From assembly GCF_002161595.1 (NCBI RefSeq), contig NZ_NFID01000016.1, positions 1-64,000 on the forward strand: a stretch of 64,000 nt of DNA, written 5' to 3'. Positions 1-8,848 of this stretch are shown here, one piece after another; positions within the stretch are counted from its first letter, which is position 1; each line of letters begins with the position of its first letter. Source of the stretch: Gemmiger sp. An50 (GTDB taxonomy: Bacteria > Bacillota > Clostridia > Oscillospirales > Ruminococcaceae). A program made the position numbers and the translations under genes. The notes below the pieces were generated by a model. That model made no database searches and had not been told where the DNA came from. It was given only the letters and a program-made list of their open reading frames with translations.

Positions 1-224
1 GCAGTCTCGATGATTTCCAGCCGGTTTTTGCAGGCGGCGTCGGTTTCCGCCAAATGGGGAAAGAGTTTTTCTGTAAGCAGCAGGGTACTGTAAAGGGCCG
101 GACGGTACTCCTTCAGATAGGCACGACGCATCCGTCCATACTTGCCGATGTGATACTCCTTTGTGTCTGACAATACGAGGTTGGGAATCAAGTAGTCCCC
201 GCATTGTGTGTAGGTCAGTTCCAT
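1..224 (-). CDS. TnpV-type mobile-element protein (partial, C-terminus off the left edge)
   Basis: The first 74 codons are visible; the rest lies beyond the window. Segments MELTYTQCGDYLIPNL and GKYGRMRRAYLKEYRPALY match the TnpV family (PF14198), small proteins carried by transposons and conjugative elements of gut Firmicutes whose function is not known. The ATG is preceded by AAAGGAGG at good spacing. The 105 bases upstream (225-330) hold only its leader and the junction to a kinase fragment, so this is one end of a mobile element that inserted next to the capsule locus. Family assignment comes from remembered sequence similarity. Confidence 0.8.
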   Translation of the reverse strand, partial: MELTYTQCGDYLIPNLVLSDTKEYHIGKYGRMRRAYLKEYRPALYSTLLLTEKLFPHLAETDAACKNRLEIIET

Positions 225-330
225 AATGGCCTCCTTTGTGGGAATGTGTGGGGTTGACAGTTACGGTCAGGTTCAGGGGCATCCCTCCTTCATCACAACT
301 GTCTTTTCATTCGCCACAAATGAGCCGCAG

Positions 331-657
331 TCATGACGTAATTTTCGGTGGTGTAATCCACCCTTTATAAATTACATCATGAGTTGGATTCAGTGCGTCC
401 TCTTCCAGCAACTCCGCGTTTCCACTGATTACCGTCAGAGGTGTTTTCAGATCGTGAGTCAGAGCAGCCAGCTCCAGACGGCGCTGCTGCTCCATTGCCC
501 ATTGATCTTTCAACGACTGGGCCAGACTCGCCCGCAGTTTATGTTTGACGAAGATCGTCAGGTTCGCTCCGCAAACCCTCTCCGCCTTTTCCGCGTCCAA
601 ACATCTGAACAGAAGCAAAAGCACTTTTCGCTTAGACAAGTCCGAATGGCCGTTCAA
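331..657 (-). pseudogene. Sensor histidine kinase fragment (HisKA region only)
   Basis: The frame carries the dimerisation/phosphoacceptor box of a VanS-like kinase: QWAMEQQRRLELAAL followed by THDLKTPLTVISGNAELL, with H as the expected phosphorylated residue. There is no membrane sensor part before it and no ATP-binding HATPase domain after it. The reading frame turns into unrelated residues (NPTHDVIYKG) just after the HisKA helix, at the apparent junction with the TnpV-bearing element. The only start is a TTG without a clear ribosome site. This is therefore a remnant truncated at both ends. Bases 658-738, between it and the epimerase gene, show nothing recognisable and no obvious terminator. 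Confidence 0.75.
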
Positions 658-738
658 AAGCGCAGCGTACAGGGTTGCTTTTTCTTAGCACTCACAGCTC
701 TTCGCCTAGTTCAACGTAATCCCTTCAACCTAACCAGC

Positions 739-1878
739 TCAATATTTACGCCACACCATCTTGTTGACCACGCCCACATAGCTCTGGATGATCTTGACCA
801 CCTTGGTGGACACATCCTCCACATAGTTGGGCACGGGAATGCCGTTGTCGCCGTTGTCGTTCATGGCCACGGCGGTCTCCACCGCCTGCTCCACGCCGCC
901 GGCGGTGATGCCCGCCAGAATGAAGCAGCCCTTGTCCAGCGCTTCGGGGCGCTCGGTGGAGGTGCGGATGCACACCGCCGGGAAGGGCTTGCCGATGCTG
1001 GTGAAGAAGCTGGATTCCTCAGGCAGGGTGCCGGAATCGCTCACCACGCAGTAGGCGTTCATCTGCAGATGGTTGTAGTCGTGGAAGCCCAGAGGCTCGT
1101 GCAGCCGTACCCGCTCGTCCAGCTTGAAGCCCATGGCCTCCAGCCGCTTGCGGCTGCGGGGATGGCAGGAGTAGAGGATGGGCATGTTGTATTTTTCCGC
1201 CAGCGCGTTGATGGAGGTGAACAGGGCCACGAAGTTTTTCTCGGTGTCGATGTTCTCCTCCCGGTGGGCGCTGAGCAGCATGTACTTTTTGGGCTCCAGA
1301 CCCAGCCGCTCCAGCACATTGGAGGCCTCAATCTGGGCAAGGTTTGCCCGCAGAACCTCGGCCATGGGGCTGCCGGTCACATAGGTGCGCTCTTTGGCGG
1401 TGCCCTCGGCGTTCAGGTAGCGGCGGGCATGCTCGGAGTAGCACAGGTTCACGTCCGCGATGTGATCCACGATGCGGCGGTTGGTCTCCTCGGGCAGGCA
1501 CTCGTCGAAGCACCGGTTGCCCGCTTCCATGTGGAAGATGGGAATGTGCAGCCGCTTGGCGGAAATGGCAGACAGGCAGCTGTTGGTGTCGCCCAGAATC
1601 AGCAGGGCGTCCGGCTTCAGCTCCACCATCAGCTTGTAGCTCTTGGCGATGATGTTGCCAATGGTCTCGCCCAGATCCTCGCCCACGGCGTTCAGGTAGT
1701 GGTCCGGCGCCCGCAGGCCCAGGTCCTCAAAGAAGATACCATTCAGGGTATAGTCGTAGTTTTGGCCGGTGTGCACCAGAATCTGGTCGAAGTATTTGTC
1801 ACATTTTTTGATCACGGCGGCAAGGCGGATGATCTCCGGCCTGGTGCCCACGATGGTCATCAGTTTCAATTTGCTCAT
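739..1878 (-). CDS. wecB: Non-hydrolysing UDP-N-acetylglucosamine 2-epimerase family (WecB/CapG type)
   Basis: The 379-residue protein has the usual length and motifs of the family: GTRPEIIRLAAVI at the N-terminus, HMEAGNRCFD and PEETNRRIVDHIAD in the middle, and SDSGTLPEESS in the C-terminal nucleotide-binding half. In a locus with capE and capF it most likely acts as CapG/FnlC, epimerising C2 in the last step of UDP-L-FucNAc synthesis. A plain UDP-GlcNAc/ManNAc epimerase is the alternative. It is the last gene of the operon, three bases after the NeuD-like gene. Its codons are clearly more GC-rich than the central capsule genes, suggesting a separate origin. Confidence 0.88.
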   Translation of the reverse strand: MSKLKLMTIVGTRPEIIRLAAVIKKCDKYFDQILVHTGQNYDYTLNGIFFEDLGLRAPDHYLNAVGEDLGETIGNIIAKSYKLMVELKPDALLILGDTNSCLSAISAKRLHIPIFHMEAGNRCFDECLPEETNRRIVDHIADVNLCYSEHARRYLNAEGTAKERTYVTGSPMAEVLRANLAQIEASNVLERLGLEPKKYMLLSAHREENIDTEKNFVALFTSINALAEKYNMPILYSCHPRSRKRLEAMGFKLDERVRLHEPLGFHDYNHLQMNAYCVVSDSGTLPEESSFFTSIGKPFPAVCIRTSTERPEALDKGCFILAGITAGGVEQAVETAVAMNDNGDNGIPVPNYVEDVSTKVVKIIQSYVGVVNKMVWRKY

Positions 1879-1881
1879 AAC

Positions 1882-2409
1882 TTACTCTTCCCTTTTCAGA
1901 GGATAGCTTCGATTTTCCACAACCATCCCCGCTTCAATCTTGGTATACTGCGGAATCTGATTTTCTGCCTTTACCGTGGCATTCAAACAGACATGTACCC
2001 CTTCTTCAATCACACAATCATGATCTACCACGGCATTGCAATTAATAATTGAGCCCGCTTTTACAACGGTATTGGTGTTCACTATCGCCCCCGGAAGGAC
2101 CACAACACCTTCCCCAATGTCCGCAGTTGGGCTCACATATGCCTTTTTGTGTACAAGTGTTGCAACCGAAAGATTGTTCTGCTGCAACTGATGAATCCAT
2201 TGCAATCGCAACTCATTGTTTCCAAATGCCGGATAAAATGCTGTTCCTGTATCGGCAAATTCAAGATAGTCTTTGCACTTTCCCAGCACCTTATATCCTT
2301 CGGTTCCGTCATCAAGAAAGGCCACTTCCAGATATAGGCCACTCTGTCTGGCAATATCTGCAACCACTTTGCCGAATCCACCTGCTCCTAAAATCAGTAA
2401 ACGATCCAT
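1882..2409 (-). CDS. NeuD/PglD-like sugar O- or N-acyltransferase (left-handed beta-helix)
   Basis: The N-terminal part begins with a Rossmann-like nucleotide or sugar site (ILGAGGFGKVVADI), and the C-terminal half has hexapeptide repeats (ISPTADIGEGVVV-like turns, then GSIINCNAVVDHDC). H in VVDHDC fits the catalytic base of PglD/NeuD enzymes, which acetylate an amino or hydroxyl group of a nucleotide sugar or glycan using acetyl-CoA. At 175 residues it is a little shorter than PglD (about 200), and the end after VENRSYP is abrupt. It sits between capF and the epimerase, breaking the common capE-capF-capG order, so it may decorate the FucNAc precursor or another residue. The substrate is inferred only. 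Confidence 0.75.
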   Translation of the reverse strand: MDRLLILGAGGFGKVVADIARQSGLYLEVAFLDDGTEGYKVLGKCKDYLEFADTGTAFYPAFGNNELRLQWIHQLQQNNLSVATLVHKKAYVSPTADIGEGVVVLPGAIVNTNTVVKAGSIINCNAVVDHDCVIEEGVHVCLNATVKAENQIPQYTKIEAGMVVENRSYPLKREE

Positions 2410-2424
2410 CCTTCGACTCCTCTA

Positions 2425-3624
2425 TCAAACAGGCTCAAAGTAAGTATCCGGACGCCCAGGATCAAATGCTTCATTCGCCCACATCACCGTCACCAGATCT
2501 TCCGTTTCCGACAGATTGATGATGTTATGTGTATAGCCCGGCAGCATGTGCACCGCTTGGATATTCTCTCCAGACACCTTGAATTCCAGGACCTCGTCTG
2601 TATCCACCTTGCGTTGTTGAATCAAGGCAGTACCTGCAACCACAATGAAGAATTCCCACTTTGTGTTGTGCCAATGCTGGCCTTTCGTGATGCCGGGTTT
2701 CGAAATATTCACCGAGATCTGACCACAATTTGCAGTTTTCAGCAGCTCAGTAAAACTTCCCCGTTCATCACAATTCATTTTAAGCGAGAAGCAGGTCTTC
2801 TCTTTGGGCAGATACGAGAGATATGTTGAGTACAGTTTCTTTGCAAACGAACCCGCAGGAATTTCCGGCAATTGCAGTGTCTTCGGCTGGTCGTGGAAAG
2901 ATTCCAGCAACTCCACAATCTGTCCCAGCGTCGCCTTGTGGGTAGTCGGCACGAAGCAATATCTCCCCTGGTTATCCGCAACAGCTTCCAGGCCATTGTA
3001 GTTACAACGATGCTCCTTGCTTTCCAGTGCGTCCAGCATTTCCTCTACCAGATCATCGATATACAGAAGCTCCAGTTCGGTCGACGGATCATTCACCTGA
3101 ATCGGCAAATCATTGGCAATATTGTTGCAGAAAGTGGCCACTGCACTATTGTAATTAGGACGACACCATTTACCAAAAAGATTCGGGAATCGATACACCA
3201 ATACTTTTGCCCCAGTGTCCTGAGCATAAGTAAAGAACAGCTCTTCCCCGGCCAACTTACTTTTCCCGTAATCCGACTGCCCATATCGGCCAATCAAAGT
3301 CGCCTGAATAGAACTTGACAGCATTACCGGACAGGTATTGTTGTGCTTTTTCAGTGTATCCAGAAGAACCGTAGCAAACCCGAAATTCCCCTGCATAAAC
3401 TCACTTTGATCTTTGGGACGATTTACTCCTGCCAGGTTGAATACGAAATCAGCTTCCGCACAGAACTTGTCCAGCAGTGCAGGATCTGTATCCAGATCAT
3501 ACTCAAAGATCTCATTGATCGAGAGGTTCGGACGAGCCCGGTTCTTTCCCTGTGCAATATTGCGCAGATTGTAAACAAGATTTTTGCCTACAAAACCACT
3601 CGCTCCGGTTACGAGGATATTCAT
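2425..3624 (-). CDS. capF: CapF-like bifunctional reductase/epimerase for UDP-L-FucNAc synthesis
   Basis: The 399-residue protein joins an N-terminal short-chain dehydrogenase domain (GASGFVGKNLVYNL; YGKSK catalytic pair near residue 120) to a C-terminal cupin (QHWHNTKWEFFIVVAG), the architecture of CapF/WbjC/FnlB. In the characterised pathway the cupin epimerises C3 of the CapE product and the SDR domain reduces C4 with NADPH, giving UDP-2-acetamido-2,6-dideoxy-L-talose, the substrate of CapG. Its start overlaps the end of capE by four bases, consistent with translational coupling. Domain composition makes the call secure; the kinetic role is taken from the family. Confidence 0.93.
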   Translation of the reverse strand: MNILVTGASGFVGKNLVYNLRNIAQGKNRARPNLSINEIFEYDLDTDPALLDKFCAEADFVFNLAGVNRPKDQSEFMQGNFGFATVLLDTLKKHNNTCPVMLSSSIQATLIGRYGQSDYGKSKLAGEELFFTYAQDTGAKVLVYRFPNLFGKWCRPNYNSAVATFCNNIANDLPIQVNDPSTELELLYIDDLVEEMLDALESKEHRCNYNGLEAVADNQGRYCFVPTTHKATLGQIVELLESFHDQPKTLQLPEIPAGSFAKKLYSTYLSYLPKEKTCFSLKMNCDERGSFTELLKTANCGQISVNISKPGITKGQHWHNTKWEFFIVVAGTALIQQRKVDTDEVLEFKVSGENIQAVHMLPGYTHNIINLSETEDLVTVMWANEAFDPGRPDTYFEPV

Positions 3625-4670
3625 TTCCCCGCCTCCCAGTTTTTCAAAGCTTCCTGAACGTAATCTGTGGTCAGAATCTTCTTTACAGTGCCTTCAACAT
3701 CCAACCGATTGGTATTGTGGCTGGTGTATGCTTCGTCTGCCATGGTCTTCACCTGACCATTTACCACAAACTTATCGTAGTTCAGGTCACGGCTGTCCGC
3801 AGCAACACGATAGTATCCCCCCATATCCTCACTGCGCAGACGCTCTTCGCAGGTCATAAGGGTTTCATAAAGTTTCTCTCCGTGACGCGTGCCAATAATA
3901 TTGGTACCCGTATCACCAAACAGCTGCTGTACTGCCTTTGCCAGGTCACCAATGGTGGAAGCATCTGCTTTCTGAATGAACAGATCACCAGGATTTGCAT
4001 GCTGGAACGCAAACATTACCAGATCCACAGCCTCATCCAGATTCATCAGGAAACGGGTCATATTCGGATCCGTAATGGTGATGGGTTTTCCTGCTTTGAT
4101 CTGATCGATGAACAGAGGGATCACGCTGCCGCGGCTGCACATCACATTGCCATAGCGGGTGCAGCAGATAGTGGTGTTGCCTCTCTCTGCTGCAACACGG
4201 GCATTGGCATAGATAACATGCTCCATCATCGCTTTGGAAATGCCCATGGCGTTAATCGGATAGGCAGCCTTATCGGTGGACAGGCAAACCACTCGCTTTA
4301 CACCAGCTTCAATCGCAGCATGCAGCACATTGTCCGTGCCAATCACATTGGTTCGGACAGCTTCCATCGGGAAGAACTCGCAGCTGGGTACCTGCTTCAG
4401 AGCCGCAGCATGGAAGATGTAGTCCACACCGTACATCGCATCACGGACAGACTGGGCATTACGCACATCGCCAATGAAAAAGCGAACCTTTCCAGCATGC
4501 TCAGGATGTTTGGCCTGAAGCTCGTGGCGCATATCGTCCTGCTTTTTCTCATCACGAGAGAAGATTCGGATTTCTTTCAGATCCGAATCCAAAAAATGTT
4601 TCAGAACAGTGGAACCAAAGGAACCGGTACCACCAGTGATCATGAGGGTTGCACCAGAAAATAACGACAT
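3621..4670 (-). CDS. capE: CapE-like UDP-GlcNAc 4,6-dehydratase/5-epimerase
   Basis: This is a polysaccharide-biosynthesis SDR of 349 residues. It has a Rossmann glycine motif (TGGTGSFG), an acidic strand end (IFSRDEKKQDDMR) and a STDKAAYPINAMGISK segment bearing the M/K residues that replace the classical tyrosine in inverting dehydratases. CapE/WbjB/FnlA enzymes remove water from UDP-GlcNAc and invert C5, starting UDP-L-FucNAc synthesis. capF follows with a four-base overlap. A retaining dehydratase (PglF/WbpM type) is less likely because those are usually long membrane proteins. Confidence 0.92.
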   Translation of the reverse strand: MSLFSGATLMITGGTGSFGSTVLKHFLDSDLKEIRIFSRDEKKQDDMRHELQAKHPEHAGKVRFFIGDVRNAQSVRDAMYGVDYIFHAAALKQVPSCEFFPMEAVRTNVIGTDNVLHAAIEAGVKRVVCLSTDKAAYPINAMGISKAMMEHVIYANARVAAERGNTTICCTRYGNVMCSRGSVIPLFIDQIKAGKPITITDPNMTRFLMNLDEAVDLVMFAFQHANPGDLFIQKADASTIGDLAKAVQQLFGDTGTNIIGTRHGEKLYETLMTCEERLRSEDMGGYYRVAADSRDLNYDKFVVNGQVKTMADEAYTSHNTNRLDVEGTVKKILTTDYVQEALKNWEAGK

Positions 4671-4693
4671 TTTATTTTCCTCTTTTCTTATTT

Positions 4694-5869
4694 TTATTTA
4701 AAGAATCTCTTTATCTTTGCTTTAACCTTCACCGGCACATATGATTTTACTATAGCAACATAATACTTGGGATTTTTTTGCATCAATTTTAATACTCCAT
4801 CTATCCCCTTTTCTGCAACAATATTATAGACCTGACTCCTGATCTCTGGTCTACTCGTAGGAGCAGACAAATTTTTGTTTCTTTCTTTTGCCATATCGAT
4901 CGTTGCATCTTCTGTATACATATTTTCTTTTATGTATTCTAACATGACCTTTCCTTTTTCGGTGTTCAGCAAAATTAAGGATACACCACGCTTTAGATCA
5001 AACGAATCGAAGAATTTCTCGACACCCCAAAAATCTGCAATTGTAATATCACCAACTCGTTGATCATTCGCATATGCACACTGATAACAACTTTCACGAT
5101 ACGAGGCCTCGTTAAGGAACAACCAATAGTATGGGTCAAATATCACCTTTTCAAATTTTTTCCGTTTGTTCACATATATACTAAAATAATTATATGGCGA
5201 GTTCCAATCACATCGTTCTTTTTCTCTAAAAATGTATGCATCAATGGTCGCATTCATTTTATTTTGTTTCCATTCAATATATTGATCAAATAAACATTGG
5301 TTTGGCACTCCATGACAAACAATATCTACCGTTATAAGATTTTCATATTTTTTCTTCAAAAAACATTTTAACCCGCCTATTTGGCAAGGAGTACCCGAAT
5401 ACAGAACAATACGTCCATTTTCCAACGCTTGCTTCGTCTGCAAAAATGTTTCGCCTGTAGCGCTTTGAACATACTTTGACCCTTGCAATTCTTTCAACTG
5501 AGAAATATCAGTTATTGCCGTATGAAAGCACTCGAGCTTTTCATTCATACATGCCCCAAAAACAATTCCATTCTTGCTTAATACATATTTTGCCAGTACC
5601 GCAAATGCTCCCCCGGATGTGCTTTTTAAAAGGATATTATCCTCTCTATTTTGAGCAGCTAATACAATAGGCCTTCCCTTTTCTTCCGATTTCAATACTA
5701 GATTGTCGATCGGACAACATTTTTCACACAAATTACATTTAATACATTTTTCAATATCTACACTTGGATATAAAAAGCCTTCTTTATCCGGTATAAGTTT
5801 AACTGCCTTAACCGGACAAATTTGCTGACAGGCCCCGCACCCAGTACAACTAGATGTCGCTTCTATCAT
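4694..5869 (-). CDS. FrhB-like iron-sulfur flavoprotein (coenzyme F420 hydrogenase/dehydrogenase beta subunit family)
   Basis: The N-terminus has two 4Fe-4S ferredoxin cysteine clusters (CTGCGACQQICP and CIKCNLCEKCCP). An FrhB-type body of about 300 residues follows, with further cysteines (CHGVPNQC, CYQCAYAND) and the segment VGDITIADFWG. Such proteins are often encoded beside polysaccharide pyruvyl transferases in surface glycan loci, as here, where the two genes overlap. Their reaction there is not established; a redox step on the nucleotide sugar or glycan is one idea. F420 dependence should not be assumed. The gene is AT-rich like its upstream neighbours. Confidence 0.82.
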   Translation of the reverse strand: MIEATSSCTGCGACQQICPVKAVKLIPDKEGFLYPSVDIEKCIKCNLCEKCCPIDNLVLKSEEKGRPIVLAAQNREDNILLKSTSGGAFAVLAKYVLSKNGIVFGACMNEKLECFHTAITDISQLKELQGSKYVQSATGETFLQTKQALENGRIVLYSGTPCQIGGLKCFLKKKYENLITVDIVCHGVPNQCLFDQYIEWKQNKMNATIDAYIFREKERCDWNSPYNYFSIYVNKRKKFEKVIFDPYYWLFLNEASYRESCYQCAYANDQRVGDITIADFWGVEKFFDSFDLKRGVSLILLNTEKGKVMLEYIKENMYTEDATIDMAKERNKNLSAPTSRPEIRSQVYNIVAEKGIDGVLKLMQKNPKYYVAIVKSYVPVKVKAKIKRFFK

Positions 5870-6968
5870 GTATATCCTCCATTAAAGCATTTTTTATCCA
5901 ATCAAGCGAATTTTGTCGTGCACATTCTAACATGTCATTCATTTTTTGATAATCAATTGGTTGATCTATAACATCTATATTTTCATCTTCAAGAATACGG
6001 TTTTGCAATCCAAACATCTTCAGTATATTAAGATTTCGTTCTGCATATCGATCCGGCAATATCTCAACGAACGGTACATTAAAATTAATAGAAAAAGCCG
6101 TACCATGGAAAGAATCAGTGATTACCAAACTCGCATTGGAAAAATACCCTACAAACGCTTCCGGTGAAATAAGGCACCTTGTTCTTCCAGCTTTGAAAAT
6201 TTGCTTGAAGTCAGTTGTTACGCGAATAACGTCACACTTCATTTTCTTTTGGATTTTATCCACATAATTTAAAAAATCCGGATTTTTTCTCAACTGATAA
6301 ACTAATATGTAATTTCTTTCTTTTGGTTGTTTACTGAATTTCCTCCACTCTTCTTTATTTAAAAGCAACGTAGGATCCAGAACAACCGAACCATGCAGTC
6401 CCATGCGGTTCAATATATCTATTCCGCTTTTTTCGCGCACAGAAATACTATTATAAGACCCGAGATATCTTTCCAGCTGACTCATTTTTCCCTGATCAAA
6501 TTCTTTTCTTCCAAAACTTGCAGCATAAGAAATTTTCGGAACATCAGTTGGTACAAAGTTCAAAAAATAAGCTGGATCAAATTCATCAAAATTAATAGTA
6601 TTCCATACCTGATCACTGCCCGTACAGAACACATCTATTGTTTCAACACATTCTTTCAGTTCAAAAGCTGTGTTATACTCTTTTGTCTCCCTCAATTCCT
6701 TTTTACGGAATCCTTCAAATCGTTTATAACACACCGCCGAATTAATCGTCTGCAACAGCATATATAACATTTTTTTAATCTTATTCGCATGTTCCTGTGT
6801 GTTTCTAGTTATCGTTTTTCCAAGAGCTAGCGGCTTTTCGTTCTCAGAAATATAATTAACAATTACCGCCTCATACCCTAATTTTTGAAGCGTATATTGT
6901 GTCGCATAGCTTTGAAGGAACGACCCATAATTAGCCACTGCGTGGCGTGTAATAATTCCTATTTTCAC
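5850..6968 (-). CDS. Polysaccharide pyruvyl transferase family protein
   Basis: The protein begins KIGIITRHAVANYGSFLQSY and contains the family signatures CTGSDQVWN, ISYAASFGR and ITDSFHGTAFSINF. CsaB/WcaK-type enzymes move pyruvate from phosphoenolpyruvate to a sugar as a ketal, adding a negative charge to the glycan. I choose the GTG at 6968 because TTAGGAG lies about 11 bases upstream and the gene then starts just after the flippase stop; an in-frame TTG at 6992 would overlap that gene. The 3' end overlaps the FrhB-like gene by 20 bases. The acceptor sugar cannot be read from the sequence. Confidence 0.85.
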   Translation of the reverse strand: MKIGIITRHAVANYGSFLQSYATQYTLQKLGYEAVIVNYISENEKPLALGKTITRNTQEHANKIKKMLYMLLQTINSAVCYKRFEGFRKKELRETKEYNTAFELKECVETIDVFCTGSDQVWNTINFDEFDPAYFLNFVPTDVPKISYAASFGRKEFDQGKMSQLERYLGSYNSISVREKSGIDILNRMGLHGSVVLDPTLLLNKEEWRKFSKQPKERNYILVYQLRKNPDFLNYVDKIQKKMKCDVIRVTTDFKQIFKAGRTRCLISPEAFVGYFSNASLVITDSFHGTAFSINFNVPFVEILPDRYAERNLNILKMFGLQNRILEDENIDVIDQPIDYQKMNDMLECARQNSLDWIKNALMEDIHDRSDI

Positions 6969-6975
6969 TTTAATA

Positions 6976-8205
6976 TCAACTCCTAAATTCAAACCGATAT
7001 ATCCAACAATATCTTGCGCGTAGCAAAAACATTAAAAGCTCAGTAGCCCCCCGCAACAATGCAATATTTATCAATGTAAAAGCATTCATAGCAATCAAAA
7101 GAAACAAACCTATTACCTGAACAACCGCAGTAACCACTGTTGTCCTCGTCGTTTCTTTGATACGCCCAATGGCCCCTAAAGCTGGCCAGCCAAAAAGCAC
7201 TCCAGGAAAACTAAACAATAACACGGGAATCAACGCGCGTAAAATTGGTTTCGCTACTAGATATTTTTCCCCTCCTACAAGCCATAAAGGCAAATCCGCT
7301 AACCAATAAATAGAAACACATCCTATTACAAGTATCGGCACAAAAAACTTCAATACACGAAAAATGATTTTAAAACTTTTACTCCGTACCATTTCCGGAT
7401 AAACACCATCTGTGATAGGTGTATATAAAGTTTGTACTGCAGAAACAATTTGCATTGCGACAGACCAATACGCTACCTCATTTTCTGCAATGAAAATTCC
7501 AATCAACAATGTGTTAAGTGCTCCAAATGCAGTTGTTGCCATATTAGAAATAAAATACACCCATGAAACTGTTAATTTCCTCAGCGCGTTATGAAAATCT
7601 CCCAACTTGATACGAATTCCAAACTCATGTATTTTTTGGGCAACTAAAATAACTGCTATAAATGAACCTAAAGCATCCAGTATAGGAATCCACAACAAGT
7701 CCTGATCATTACAAACAAAAACAAATGTGAATAATGTAGATATTCCTTTCATGAGCAAAAAACGAATTGTAATAATTCCCATGCGCTCTATACCGCGAAA
7801 AAAGAAATCCATCAAAAAGCACGACAAAAACACACTTACAAAAGAAAGTATAGTATAAAGTGCATTCTCTCTTAAAATAGGAATCCACGCCGTAACAAAA
7901 GCCAATAAAAAAAAAGCAAAAAATGCTAAAATTACTCGGGCCAAAAGTATGTCTGACACGATGTGTTGTATCCTTCCCCAATCCTGTTTTGCATCTACAA
8001 TATCTTTCGTTCCAGACAAGATAAATCCAAAGTCTGTCAAAACCTGCATATATACCATTAATGATTTCACGTAGGAAACCACACCATAGCTTTCTACGCT
8101 CAAAATTCTTGTAAGATAAGGAAGGGTCAAAAACGGAAATATAATTTTAGCTATATTCAACCCATACAACATAATCACATTTGATGTGATTTTATTTTTT
8201 GACAT
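6976..8205 (-). CDS. wzx: Wzx-type oligosaccharide flippase
   Basis: This membrane protein of about 409 residues has many hydrophobic segments and the polysaccharide biosynthesis signature near the N-terminus (YGLNIAKIIFPFLTLPYLTR, then SVESYGVVSY). It is expected to flip the undecaprenyl-pyrophosphate-linked repeat unit to the outer face of the membrane before polymerisation. The ATG at 8205 has AAGGAG seven bases upstream. The length is slightly below the usual 420-480 residues, and the last helices are followed directly by the basic tail RARYCWIYRFEFRS. It works with the Wzy-like polymerase two genes upstream. Confidence 0.88.
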   Translation of the reverse strand: MSKNKITSNVIMLYGLNIAKIIFPFLTLPYLTRILSVESYGVVSYVKSLMVYMQVLTDFGFILSGTKDIVDAKQDWGRIQHIVSDILLARVILAFFAFFLLAFVTAWIPILRENALYTILSFVSVFLSCFLMDFFFRGIERMGIITIRFLLMKGISTLFTFVFVCNDQDLLWIPILDALGSFIAVILVAQKIHEFGIRIKLGDFHNALRKLTVSWVYFISNMATTAFGALNTLLIGIFIAENEVAYWSVAMQIVSAVQTLYTPITDGVYPEMVRSKSFKIIFRVLKFFVPILVIGCVSIYWLADLPLWLVGGEKYLVAKPILRALIPVLLFSFPGVLFGWPALGAIGRIKETTRTTVVTAVVQVIGLFLLIAMNAFTLINIALLRGATELLMFLLRARYCWIYRFEFRS

Positions 8206-8227
8206 CAAAATTCTCCTTATGAACTCT

Positions 8228-8758
8228 CTATTGAATATAGTCTTGTTTATTAAGATGATAATTAGCCCATTCTTCTGTTTCTCGGACTACTTTTGCTGGA
8301 TTTCCTGTCACAATGCTCCCCGAAGGAACTTCACCTCTAACAACGCTTCCTGCTCCAACAATACAATTGTTACCTATAGTTGCACCTGGAAGCAAAACAG
8401 CTCTTGCTCCAATAAAGCAATTTTCTCCTATAATAACTGGCTTTAAAAAATGCGCATTTTTTATCGGGGCCTTAATCAATTGAAAACCTTTAGCCAACGA
8501 AAAATCATGTGTAAGTATCAATACATCTCTTGAAATCGTTGTGTTTTTTCCTATTGAAATAAGTGAATAGTCACTTCCATCAAAATGCACACTTGGATCA
8601 ATATATCCCATATTATTTTCATAATAATCATTTGGAATATTTACACCAATTTTTCGTAAATAAACCGGATATATCTCCTTGTACTTATCTTGCCACAAAA
8701 CACGTAATTTCTTAATCAAAAACCGTTGAATAATTTGTACTATTTTTCTTATGCGCAT
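8228..8758 (-). CDS. Hexapeptide-repeat acyltransferase (LbH/maltose-acetyltransferase-like)
   Basis: This is a 176-residue protein whose C-terminal two thirds form hexapeptide repeats: VIIGENCFIGARAVLLPGA, then IGNNCIVGAGSVVRGEVPSG and the classical end SIVTGNPAKVVRE. The segment ILTHDFSLAKG carries the histidine expected to activate the acceptor hydroxyl. It probably O-acetylates a sugar of the repeat unit using acetyl-CoA. A tandem ATG occurs at the start; the second ATG (8758) has the better spacing from GAGGA. Bases 8762-8848 between it and the polymerase gene hold no clear signal. Confidence 0.82.
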   Translation of the reverse strand: MRIRKIVQIIQRFLIKKLRVLWQDKYKEIYPVYLRKIGVNIPNDYYENNMGYIDPSVHFDGSDYSLISIGKNTTISRDVLILTHDFSLAKGFQLIKAPIKNAHFLKPVIIGENCFIGARAVLLPGATIGNNCIVGAGSVVRGEVPSGSIVTGNPAKVVRETEEWANYHLNKQDYIQ

Positions 8759-8848
8759 CATTTTTCCTCATAATCTATTATTCAATTTTAATATATATCA
8801 TTAAGTCACTCTTCAATACTACTTTTCCTGTCAGAGCACTCCTCATAG

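Noticed and set aside
379-2052. Plus-strand frame of 557 codons opposite the epimerase gene
   Set aside because: It is the complement of the well-conserved WecB/CapG gene and shows low-complexity V, H and G residues without a ribosome site.
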